A stretch of 64,000 nucleotides of DNA from ZC4RG20 sp963782445. Its GTDB lineage: Bacteria > Pseudomonadota > Gammaproteobacteria > Steroidobacterales > Rariloculaceae. The position numbers and the translations under genes were made by a program. Location: positions 2,852,001 to 2,916,000 of the forward strand of contig CAWAJM010000001.1 in assembly GCA_963782445.1 (NCBI GenBank), given 5' to 3'. This document shows, one piece after another, positions 55,378-63,048 of the stretch (position 1 is the stretch's first letter; each line of letters opens with the position of its first letter). The notes beneath the pieces are model-generated. The model was not told the origin of the DNA and did not search any database. It was given only the letters and a program-made list of their open reading frames with translations.

Positions 55378-55674
55378 GTTCGCCTTGAAGCCCGCGTCGA
55401 AGATATCACCGGCGACCGGGATAGTCCCGACGAGGGCGTCGACGAGGACATTGCCGATCATGCGCAGCAGCACGCTGGTCGGCGCGCCGACACGGCGGGC
55501 CTCGTTGACGATCGCGGCTGCCAGCAAAGCGCCCAGCGTATCGCCGAGGCCGGGCACGAGACCGACAATCGGGTCGATACCGATCCGATAGCCGCCCGGC
55601 AATGGGATGGATGCGTCGAGAATCCAGGCCAGCCGGTGCAACTTGCGCAGTCGTTCGGGCGAGGATCGGATCAA
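55213..55674 (-). CDS. DUF4112 family membrane protein
   Basis: 153 residues. Typical DUF4112 sequence: LHRLAWILDASIPLPGGYRI, GIDPIVGLVPGLGDTLGALL, GNVLVDALVGTIPVAGDIFD and AGFKANLRNYALL. Two hydrophobic segments (about 35-60 and 120-150) suggest membrane association. Function unknown. Its 3' end overlaps the reading frame of the phospholipase fragment, and a MITE-like element lies 31 bases upstream of its start, where it could affect the promoter. Confidence 0.87.
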   Translation of the reverse strand: MIRSSPERLRKLHRLAWILDASIPLPGGYRIGIDPIVGLVPGLGDTLGALLAAAIVNEARRVGAPTSVLLRMIGNVLVDALVGTIPVAGDIFDAGFKANLRNYALLSRMEADPVRTHRRSLLFVLGISALLVLTVIVLVAVPILIAIALVKLL

Positions 55675-55705
55675 CGAGTGAACGGGTCCGCAACCTTTCG
55701 GGGTC

Positions 55706-55869
55706 TAGTGGCCTGTAACGGCTGATTCGGTAGCGCCTGAACGCGTCTGGCGCGCCGGTGCCGCGTTGCTCGTCGTCGCCATAGTCACCACTATACCTCC
55801 TCCTCGCGCCTTGCCCCGACGCGCCATCCATCGCTCAGCCACTACCGAATCAGCCGTTACAGGCCACTA
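55706..55869. mobile_element. 164-bp MITE-like element with 28-bp terminal inverted repeats
   Basis: Left end 55706-55733 and right end 55842-55869 are perfect inverted repeats of 28 bases (TAGTGGCCTGTAACGG... and its complement). Pairing continues imperfectly inward. Both ends carry TA at the border, as expected for insertion at a TA target by an IS630/Tc1-mariner-type transposase. There is no reading frame inside. The remaining DNA from 55870 to 56123 shows nothing I can identify. Confidence 0.75.
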
Positions 55870-56123
55870 CTCACCTTCGCACCTCGTCCCGGCGGCCCGC
55901 AACACGGGCGGTTACGCAGGCGGCAACGCATGACGCGCGAAGAAGGCCCACCGGACGACCGTCGCCCTCGACGACGGGCCAGACCGCGACGCGGACGCAC
56001 CCGGCGCTGTCGGTTATCATCGATTCGGGCGTGAGCATTGCGACGTTCGAGCGCGGCCGACGATGCCGCAACTGCGGCGGGGGCGCCGCTTTCGCACTGC
56101 GAGCCGGCTTCGGGAGAGAAGAC

Positions 56124-57680
56124 TTGAACCTACCACCGCTCCTCGCGGCGAGCCTCGCGCTCGGAACCCTCGGTGCGGCCGCGGCCGTCGACGGCGCGCC
56201 GAAGCCGCCGCCGAAGAACTGGACCGCCGAGCAGGACCGCCGGAACATGATGCAGCAGCTCGGCATCGAAGCGCTGCGGCCCGGGCCGAGCGGCAACGAA
56301 AAAGCGCCGAATCACGCCAACTACGACGAATCGAAGGCCGACCCGTTTCCGACGCTTCCCGACGCGCTGACGACGAAAGACGGCCGCAAGGTCACAACGC
56401 CCGAGCTGTGGTGGCACGTGCGCCGGCCCGAGATCGTCGCGGACTTCGAGCGCGAGATCTACGGCCGCGTACCCGCGCACATGCCCAAAGTCATATGGTC
56501 GGTCCAGGCTGTCGACCATGAGGTCATCGGCCGGCTGCCCGTCATTGCCAAGAAGCTCGTCGGCCACGTCGACAACTCGAGCTATCCGCTCATCAACGTC
56601 AATATAGAGATGACGCTCGTGACGCCGGCGAACGCACACGGGCCCGTGCCCGTGCTCATGATGTTCGGGGGCGGCGGCTTTCCCGCGCCGGCGCAGCCCT
56701 CGCGCGCGGAGCTCGCGAGAATCAATGCGGCGCTCAAGGCCGCCGCGATCGCGCAGGACCCTTCTCTCGCCGCCTTGTTCGACGCGCATCCCGCCTACGA
56801 GCTCGTCAAGCCCGAGCCCTTCCGGTTCCCGCGGCGCAACGCAGACGGCGACCCGCCGAACGACGAGGAGCTCATCATGGACGGCTGGGGATTCGCCTCG
56901 ATCGATCCGACGAGCGTCCAGGCCGACAATGGCGCAGGTCTCAGGCGCGGAATCATCGGGCTCGTCGACCAAGGCCGGCCGCGCAAGCCCGACGCCTGGG
57001 GCGCGCTCAGAGCTTGGGCCTGGGGCGCGAGCCGCGGCTTCGACTACCTTGCGACGGACCCGGCCGTCGACGCCAAGCACATCGGCATCGAAGGCGTCTC
57101 GCGCTACGGCAAGGCGGCGCTCGTCACGATGGCGTTCGACCGGCGCTTCAAAATGGTGCTCATCGGCTCTTCCGGCGAAGGCGGCGCCAAACTCCATCGG
57201 CGCAACTTCGGCGAGGCCGTCGAGAATCTCACGGGCACCGCTGAGTACCACTGGATGGCCGGCAACTTCCTCAAATACGGGGCGGCGAAGGCGCGCTTCG
57301 GCAGCATGAACGCGGGCGATCTGCCGGTCGACGCGCACGAGCTCATCGCCCTGTGCGCGCCGCGCCTCACCTTCGTGAGCTACGGCGTGCCCGCGAAGGG
57401 CGACGCGAAGTGGCTGGATCAGAAAGGCAGCTTCATGGCGGCCGTGGCGGCCCAGCCCGTGTTTCGGCTGCTCGGCGCGAAGGGCCTCGGCGTCCCCGAC
57501 GACTATCGCAACGCGACGCTGCCGCCCGTGAACCACGGTCTACTCGGCGGCGAGCTCGCCTGGCGCCAACACGACGGCGGCCATACGGATGCGCCGAACA
57601 TGAAATACTTCATCGCCTGGGTGGACGAGCATATCGGCCGCCCGTCCAAGCTCATGCCAGACGGATTGGGAGGTTTCTGA
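56124..57680 (+). CDS. Secreted glucuronoyl esterase, CE15-like
   Basis: 518 residues from TTG 56124, preferred because GGGAGAG lies just upstream and translation yields a signal peptide (LLAASLALGTLGAAAA). Motifs are PELWWHVRRPEIVADFEREI, VLMMFGGGGFP, the nucleophile elbow GIEGVSRYGKAAL (Ser326), SSGEGGAKLHRRNFGE with YHWMAGNF, and His487 in HDGGHTDAPNM. Carbohydrate esterase family 15 cuts the ester between lignin alcohols and glucuronic acid of xylan. It is followed 2 bases later by a tannase/feruloyl-esterase-like gene, fitting joint attack on plant cell-wall esters. Confidence 0.85.
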   Translation: MNLPPLLAASLALGTLGAAAAVDGAPKPPPKNWTAEQDRRNMMQQLGIEALRPGPSGNEKAPNHANYDESKADPFPTLPDALTTKDGRKVTTPELWWHVRRPEIVADFEREIYGRVPAHMPKVIWSVQAVDHEVIGRLPVIAKKLVGHVDNSSYPLINVNIEMTLVTPANAHGPVPVLMMFGGGGFPAPAQPSRAELARINAALKAAAIAQDPSLAALFDAHPAYELVKPEPFRFPRRNADGDPPNDEELIMDGWGFASIDPTSVQADNGAGLRRGIIGLVDQGRPRKPDAWGALRAWAWGASRGFDYLATDPAVDAKHIGIEGVSRYGKAALVTMAFDRRFKMVLIGSSGEGGAKLHRRNFGEAVENLTGTAEYHWMAGNFLKYGAAKARFGSMNAGDLPVDAHELIALCAPRLTFVSYGVPAKGDAKWLDQKGSFMAAVAAQPVFRLLGAKGLGVPDDYRNATLPPVNHGLLGGELAWRQHDGGHTDAPNMKYFIAWVDEHIGRPSKLMPDGLGGF

Positions 57681-57682
57681 GA

Positions 57683-59278
57683 ATGCGCAATGCTTACAGG
57701 ATCGGTTCGGCCGCAGTCGCTGTGCTCGTGCTGGCGGGGCCCGCGGCACACGCCCAGGCGTTCGCCGACGCAGCGTCGGCGCGCTCCGACTACGTCAAAG
57801 CCCCGCTGAAGCCTCGGGCCGATTGCGCCGATCTCGCCGCCGCGAAGCTGCCGGACCTCGTGCGTCTCGATGCCCGCAGCCTGCCGGCGGCCAACGGCGT
57901 GCCGGCACATTGCCGAGTGGACGGCGTCATCGCCCCGCAGATCCGCTTCGAGGTGAACCTGCCCGCCGCCTGGAACGGCCGCTTCTATATGATCGGCAAC
58001 GGCGGCCTCGCGGGCCAGGAGGCCGACGACCCGCGCAACGCCGCCGCCCGCGCCGCCGCCCTCGCCCACGGCTTCGCGATGGCGAGCACGGATACCGGTC
58101 ACGACGCGCAAAAGGAGGCCGGCGGCAGTTTCGTGATGAGCAATCCGCAAAAAGCCATCGACTACGCGTACCGTGCCGTGCATACGACGGCGACGACGGC
58201 CAAGGACATCGTGAGCCGCTACTACGGGCGGCCGGCTGAGCGCTCGTATTGGAACTCGTGCTCGAACGGCGGGCGCCAAGGGCTGCTCGAAGCCGAGCGC
58301 TACCCGGCCGACTTCGACGGCATCGTCGCGAATGCGCCCTGGATCGACCAGACCGGCTTCACGATCGGCGCGCTGTGGAATCAGCGTGCCCTCGGCGCAA
58401 CCCCGGTCTCCGCCGCCAAGATCGCGCTCGTCGCGAAGCACGTCATGGCGAAGTGCGACGGGCTCGACGGGCTCGCTGACGGCCTCATCGACGACCCGCG
58501 CAGGTGCGCGTTCGACGCCCGCAAGGACGTGCCGATGTGCGCGGCCGGCACCGAGTCGGCAAGCTGTCTCACGCCCGCCGAGGCCGCGGCCGTGCAGAAG
58601 GTCTACGAGGGCCCCCGCACCCATGCCGGCCGGCAGATCTTTCCGGGCTACATGCCGGGCAGCGAAGCGCTCGCTCCCGGCCGCAACGGCGAGTCCGCGA
58701 GCGGCTGGAGCAATCTGATCCTGCCGGGTCGGCCCGGCGCGAAGCCGGCCGACTTCAACCTGGCCGAGCAGATCATGCGCTACCTCGTGTTCAAGCCGCC
58801 GATGCCCGATTACGACTATCGCACGTTCGACTTCGACCGCGACCCGCAGCTGCTCGAGCGCTGGGGCAAGATCGCCGACGCGACGGACACGAACCTCGAA
58901 GCATTCCGCAAGCGCGGCGGCAAGCTCATCATCACCCACGGCTGGGCGGACCCCATCCTGCAGCCGCTCGAAAGCGTGCACTACTACGAGCAGGCCCTCG
59001 CCGCCAACGCGCCGAATGCGACCGACTTTCTGCGCCTCTACATGGTGCCCGGCATGGCCCATTGCGCGGGCGGCGTCGGGCCCGACCAGAACGACGCCGT
59101 CACGGCCGTCATCGACTGGGTCGAGCGCGGCGTCGCGCCGCGGCGCATCAAGGCCCGTAAGATCGTCGCCGGCAAGGTCGTGCGCTCGCGGCCGCTGTGC
59201 CCGTATCCGCAGGTCGCACGCTACAAGGGCGACGGCAGCATCGACGACGCCGCAAGCTTCGAGTGCCGGGCGCCGTAG
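57683..59278 (+). CDS. Secreted tannase/feruloyl esterase family hydrolase
   Basis: 531 residues, with GGGAGG upstream of ATG 57683 inside the end of the CE15 gene. Signal peptide (SAAVAVLVLAGPAAHAQA), nucleophile motif NSCSNGGRQGL (Ser194), lid with CDGLDGLADGLIDDP, acid region HGWADPILQP and catalytic His460 in PGMAHCAGGVGPDQ. It hydrolyses ferulate, gallate or related aromatic esters. It is clearly a paralogue type of the enzyme at 30214. Coupling to the glucuronoyl esterase suggests both act on lignocellulose outside the cytoplasm. Confidence 0.9.
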   Translation: MRNAYRIGSAAVAVLVLAGPAAHAQAFADAASARSDYVKAPLKPRADCADLAAAKLPDLVRLDARSLPAANGVPAHCRVDGVIAPQIRFEVNLPAAWNGRFYMIGNGGLAGQEADDPRNAAARAAALAHGFAMASTDTGHDAQKEAGGSFVMSNPQKAIDYAYRAVHTTATTAKDIVSRYYGRPAERSYWNSCSNGGRQGLLEAERYPADFDGIVANAPWIDQTGFTIGALWNQRALGATPVSAAKIALVAKHVMAKCDGLDGLADGLIDDPRRCAFDARKDVPMCAAGTESASCLTPAEAAAVQKVYEGPRTHAGRQIFPGYMPGSEALAPGRNGESASGWSNLILPGRPGAKPADFNLAEQIMRYLVFKPPMPDYDYRTFDFDRDPQLLERWGKIADATDTNLEAFRKRGGKLIITHGWADPILQPLESVHYYEQALAANAPNATDFLRLYMVPGMAHCAGGVGPDQNDAVTAVIDWVERGVAPRRIKARKIVAGKVVRSRPLCPYPQVARYKGDGSIDDAASFECRAP

Positions 59279-59357
59279 GCCGCCGGCGGCGGCGCTTGCG
59301 GCCGGCCGCGTGGGCGCCTGCGGTGCGCCTTTGACTCACCAGTTGCGCTGGGGGCGA

Positions 59358-59409
59358 GCTTCAGGCTCGGCGCAAGGGCGGCGGCGGGACCGCCGTGAAC
59401 CCGTCCATG
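59358..59409. repeat. Half copy of the dispersed palindromic element (copy C)
   Basis: The 52 bases from GCTTCAGGCTC through GGGACCGCCGTGAACCC match the complement of the right half of copy A with a few changes. The left half and inner stem are missing, so this copy cannot fold like the other two. It lies between the convergent tannase and malonyl-CoA synthetase genes. Confidence 0.75.
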
Positions 59410-59429
59410 AATCATGCGGAATCGTAGCC

Positions 59430-60944
59430 TCAGAGCCGCCGAAAGAGCGCTTCGTGCGCCCGCCGCAGCACGTTCTTCTGCACCTTGCCCATGGCGTTGC
59501 GCGGCAGCTCGGCCGCGAACACGACGCGCTTCGGCAGCTTGTACGGTGCCAAGCGCTCGCGAAGACGTGCGAGCACGTCGGCCTCGGTCAGTGCGGCACC
59601 GGGCGCTTGGACGACGACGGCCGTCACGCCCTCGCCGAAGTCCGGGTGCGGGACGCCGATGACGGCGGACTCGACGACGCCCGGCAACGCGTCGATCTCG
59701 TTTTCGACCTCTTTCGGATAGACGTTAAAGCCGCCGCTGATGACGAGATCCTTGCCGCGCCCGACGATGTGGACGTAACCGCGCGCATCGATCTTGCCGA
59801 GATCCCCCGTGATGAAATAGCCGTCCTCGCGAAACTCCTCGCGGGTCTTTTCGGGATTACGCCAGTAACCGCAAAACACGTTCGGCCCCTTGACCTCGAG
59901 CATGCCGATCTCCTCGGGCGCCAGCTCCGTGCCGCGCTCGGGGTCGACGACGCGCAGACTTACGGCCGGAAGCGGATGGCCGACTGTGCCGGGCACACGT
60001 TCGCCGTCGTACGGATTCGAGGCGTTCATGTTCGTCTCGGTCATGCCGTAGCGCTCGAGGATCGCGTGACCCGTGCGCTCGCGCCACGCCCTGTGGGTTT
60101 CGGCGAGCAGCGGCGCGGACCCGGAGACGAAGAGCCGCATGTGCCCGCAGCTGTCGCGGTCCAGCCATTGTTCGGCGAGCAGGCGCGTGTAGAAGGTCGG
60201 TACGCCCATGAGCATCGTGGCTTGCGGCAGGCAGCGCCGAATCATGTCTGTATCGAACTTCGGCAGCAGGATCATGCCGCCGCCCGCCGCCAGCGTGACG
60301 TTCGTGGCCACGAACAAACCGTGCGTGTGAAAGATCGGCAGCGCGTGCAGCAGCACGTCGGCGGTGCTGCAGTGCCAATAGTCCCTGAGCGTAAAGCAGT
60401 TGGAGGCGAGGTTCCCGTGGCTCAGCATCGCGCCCTTGGAGCGCCCCGTCGTGCCCGACGTGTAGAGAATGGCCGCGAGATCCGTGCTGCTGCGCTCGGC
60501 ATCCTCGAAATTCGCAGGCTCATGTGCCGCCGCCTCCAGCAGCGAACCCGAGCGGCCGTCGGCGCCCAAGGTCGCCAATCCCGCCGGCTTCGCCGCGGTC
60601 GCGACCGCTTCCCGCCTGTCGGGGCTGCAGACGACGAGACTCGGCTCGGCGTCTGCGACGAAGTACTCGAGCTCGGCCAGCGTATAGGCCGGGTTCAACG
60701 GCACATAGATCGCGCCCGCCCGCAGGCAGGCCAGATAGAGCAGCAGGGCTTCCGCGCTCTTCTCGACCTGCACGACGATGCGGTCTCCGGAGTGCACGCC
60801 GAGGCGCTTTAGAGCCTGCGCGAACCGCGCGGAATGCACGAGTGCTTCGCCGTACGTGATGCGCCGGCCTTCCGGCGTCGCGATGAAAAGCCGTTCGTCG
60901 TTCCAGGCGGCGGCCCGGAAGCGGCTGAAGAGATTGTCGGACAT
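59430..60944 (-). CDS. matB: Malonyl-CoA synthetase, MatB-like
   Basis: 504 residues from ATG 60944. AMP-ligase motifs are AILYTSGTTGRSKGAMLSH and FITGDLGKIDARGYVHIVGR with GKDLVISGGFNVYPKEVENE. The MatB-specific stretch ERYGMTETNMNASNPYDGER is present, followed by GTVGHPLP. It converts malonate (or methylmalonate) and CoA to malonyl-CoA with ATP. No malonyl-CoA decarboxylase or malonate carrier is adjacent, although an MFS organic-acid carrier lies at 61496 on the other strand. It is divergent from the holin-like gene. Confidence 0.88.
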   Translation of the reverse strand: MSDNLFSRFRAAAWNDERLFIATPEGRRITYGEALVHSARFAQALKRLGVHSGDRIVVQVEKSAEALLLYLACLRAGAIYVPLNPAYTLAELEYFVADAEPSLVVCSPDRREAVATAAKPAGLATLGADGRSGSLLEAAAHEPANFEDAERSSTDLAAILYTSGTTGRSKGAMLSHGNLASNCFTLRDYWHCSTADVLLHALPIFHTHGLFVATNVTLAAGGGMILLPKFDTDMIRRCLPQATMLMGVPTFYTRLLAEQWLDRDSCGHMRLFVSGSAPLLAETHRAWRERTGHAILERYGMTETNMNASNPYDGERVPGTVGHPLPAVSLRVVDPERGTELAPEEIGMLEVKGPNVFCGYWRNPEKTREEFREDGYFITGDLGKIDARGYVHIVGRGKDLVISGGFNVYPKEVENEIDALPGVVESAVIGVPHPDFGEGVTAVVVQAPGAALTEADVLARLRERLAPYKLPKRVVFAAELPRNAMGKVQKNVLRRAHEALFRRL

Positions 60945-61045
60945 GGGTCGTGACCTTACCATGAGAGCGAACCACGCGAGCGCCCGAGTCGCTTCGTGCG
61001 GCCCGACCCAAGTATGCTGGCACGGTCCCTGCAGGGAGACGTGCC

Positions 61046-61402
61046 ATGGGTCTGCTCATATCGTGGATCATTCTATCGCTTGCCGTTTGGATCACGGCGG
61101 AGGCGCTGCCCGGTTTCCACGTCAAGAGCCTCGGCAGCGCCTTCGCCGTCGCCGCGCTGTTCGGCGTGTTGAACTTCCTAATCGGCTGGCTGTTCTTCGT
61201 CGTCCTAACGATCGCCACGCTGGGGCTGGCCTTCCTGCTGGCCTTCCTGACCCGCTGGCTCATCAACGCGATCCTTCTCAAGCTCGTAGACGCGCTGACC
61301 GATCACCTGACTATCGACAGCTTCGGCTGGGCCTTGGGCGGCGCCCTCATGATGTCCGCCATCGGCACATTGGCCGAGTGGATCGTGCGGGGCGGCTTCT
61401 GA
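61046..61402 (+). CDS. Phage holin superfamily IV-like small membrane protein
   Basis: 118 residues with four hydrophobic segments. It starts MGLLISWIILSLAVWITAEA, then LPGFHVKSLGSAFAVAALFG and VLNFLIGWLFFVVLTIATLG. Proteins of this family are widespread chromosomal membrane proteins despite the phage name; no lysis genes or other phage genes are nearby, so a lytic role is unlikely. Function unknown. Confidence 0.82.
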   Translation: MGLLISWIILSLAVWITAEALPGFHVKSLGSAFAVAALFGVLNFLIGWLFFVVLTIATLGLAFLLAFLTRWLINAILLKLVDALTDHLTIDSFGWALGGALMMSAIGTLAEWIVRGGF

Positions 61403-61495
61403 TCGCGGCGGCCGCCGGCCTTGACACCGAACGTCGCGCGGGAGAGTGTTCGGTGGTTAACCCATTCACCGGCGAGACAGTCAGGAGCCTACGAC

Positions 61496-62866
61496 ATGCC
61501 CTCTACCCCCTCGGCAGCCCCATCCGATCCCTCCCTCCGCGGCCACCGTCTGCGCGCCGTCGTCGCCAGCACGGTGGGAACGACGATCGAATGGTACGAC
61601 TTCTTTCTTTACGGAACCGCCGCGGCGGTGGTCTTTCCAGGCGTCTACTTTCCGAACAGCACGCCGCTCCGAGGGGTCCTGCTGGCCTTCGCGACTTTCT
61701 TCGTCGGCTTCGCGGCGCGGCCGATAGGCGCCGCCATCTTCGGGCACTACGGCGACCGGATCGGCCGCAAGGGCACTTTGATTTCGACTTTGATGCTCAT
61801 GGGCATCGCGACGGCGCTCATGGGCGTGCTGCCCGGCTACGACTCGATCGGCATCGCGGCCCCGTTGCTGCTCGTGCTGCTCCGCGTGCTGCAGGGAATC
61901 GGCGTCGGCGGCGAATGGGGCGGCTCGGTGCTGCTCTCCATGGAATGGGGAACGCAGCGGCGCCGCGGACTCATGGCCAGCTGGCCGCAAATCGGCGTAC
62001 CGCTCGGATTGCTGCTGTCGACCGGTATGGTCCGGCTCTTCACCGGCGTCGCGGGCGCAGGTTTCGCCAGCTGGGGCTGGCGCGTGCCGTTCCTCGCGAG
62101 CGTCGTGCTGATCGGCATCGGCCTTTACGTTCGCCTCAAAGTGCTCGAGAGCCCGGCATTCGAGCAGATCAAGCGCGAAAAGGCCGTCGTGGCCCAGCCC
62201 GTATGGCAGGTCATCAAAGAGCAACCTCTCGAGGTCGTCACTTCCGCATTCGTGCGGATGTCGGAGCAGGCGCCCTTCTACATCTTCGTGACGTTCGTGC
62301 TCACCTACGGTACCGAGCACCTCGGACTTTCCAGAGGCCCGATTCTGACGGACACGCTCATCGCGGCGACGCTCGGTTTAGTCTTGGTACCGCTATTCGG
62401 GCATCTCTCGGACGTGATCGGCAGGCGCCTCGTGTACGGCATCGGCATCGTCGGCGTCGCCCTCTACGCCTTCCCTTACTTCGGCCTGCTGAACACGAAG
62501 GCATCGTTGCTCGTGCTGCTCGCCATCGTCGTCTCGCTCGTGTTTCATGCGATGCAATACGGCCCGCAGGCGGCGCTGATCGCCGAAAGTTTCGGTCCGG
62601 CGACACGCTACAGCGGCGCGGGCCTCGGCTATCAGTTCGCGTCAGTCATCGCGGGCGGCCCGGCGCCCCTGATCGCGACGGCTATCCTGACGTACACGGG
62701 GTCGAGCACGTGGATCAGCGTCTATCTCGTCGGCTGCTGCGTGCTCGCCATGGCCGCGTTGATCCTCATGCCGCATCGCGAGACGACGGCGGCGCCTTCT
62801 CGATTCGACGAGGCCACGGACCGCGGGCCGATCGCCGAAGCCGACGTTGAGACGGCCGGCGCATAG
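61496..62866 (+). CDS. MFS transporter, metabolite:proton symporter family
   Basis: 456 residues from ATG 61496 with AGGAG upstream. Twelve helices are expected. Family features are STVGTTIEWYDFFLYGTAAA, FATFFVGFAARPIGAAIFGH, YGDRIGRKGTLISTLMLMG and LLRVLQGIGVGGEWGGSVLL, with the second-half loop GHLSDVIGRR. Members import organic acids such as shikimate, proline, citrate or alpha-ketoglutarate. The substrate here is not determined. Confidence 0.9.
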   Translation: MPSTPSAAPSDPSLRGHRLRAVVASTVGTTIEWYDFFLYGTAAAVVFPGVYFPNSTPLRGVLLAFATFFVGFAARPIGAAIFGHYGDRIGRKGTLISTLMLMGIATALMGVLPGYDSIGIAAPLLLVLLRVLQGIGVGGEWGGSVLLSMEWGTQRRRGLMASWPQIGVPLGLLLSTGMVRLFTGVAGAGFASWGWRVPFLASVVLIGIGLYVRLKVLESPAFEQIKREKAVVAQPVWQVIKEQPLEVVTSAFVRMSEQAPFYIFVTFVLTYGTEHLGLSRGPILTDTLIAATLGLVLVPLFGHLSDVIGRRLVYGIGIVGVALYAFPYFGLLNTKASLLVLLAIVVSLVFHAMQYGPQAALIAESFGPATRYSGAGLGYQFASVIAGGPAPLIATAILTYTGSSTWISVYLVGCCVLAMAALILMPHRETTAAPSRFDEATDRGPIAEADVETAGA

Positions 62867-62927
62867 ACGGCGCGCAAGAGGCCGGCGCATGGTCGACGCC
62901 CGAGCGCCCGGCGCCTCTTCGAGCGTA

Positions 62928-62966
62928 TAGAAAAGGGCCCCGCTGCCGACCGGCGGCGGGGCCCCT
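62928..62966 (-). terminator. Rho-independent terminator of the PQQ dehydrogenase gene
   Basis: GGGCCCCGCTGCCG (62935-62948) pairs with CGGCGGCGGGGCCC (62951-62964) with one wobble. On the minus strand the stem is followed by TTTTC, so it would end the leftward transcript from the dehydrogenase gene. It may also slow the rightward transcript of the MFS gene. Confidence 0.65.
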
Positions 62967-62981
62967 GCGTGACGACTCGAG

Positions 62982-63047
62982 TTAGAAACCGAAGTCGTAC
63001 ATCGGGCGGAACACGCGTCCGCGTCCGTCATAGAGGCTCGCGCCGCG
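62982..63047 (-). pseudogene. Possible 3' remnant of an outer membrane protein gene
   Basis: Just downstream of the PQQ dehydrogenase stop, a minus-strand stretch in another frame reads RGASLYDGRGRVFRPMYDFG and ends with Phe and TAA. The aromatic end with C-terminal Phe looks like the last strand of a beta barrel. No start is present and the evidence is one short peptide; it could be chance. Confidence 0.2.
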
Positions 63048-63048
63048 C

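Noticed and set aside
55871..56296. A minus-strand open frame containing RVAVWPVVEGDGRPVGLL, resembling part of a CBS domain
   Set aside because: The match is one short stretch, the frame mostly overlaps the CE15 gene antisense, and there is no plausible start.
61046..61402. Possible prophage because of a holin-like protein
   Set aside because: No integrase, capsid, tail or lysozyme gene is nearby, and this holin superfamily is mostly chromosomal membrane proteins.
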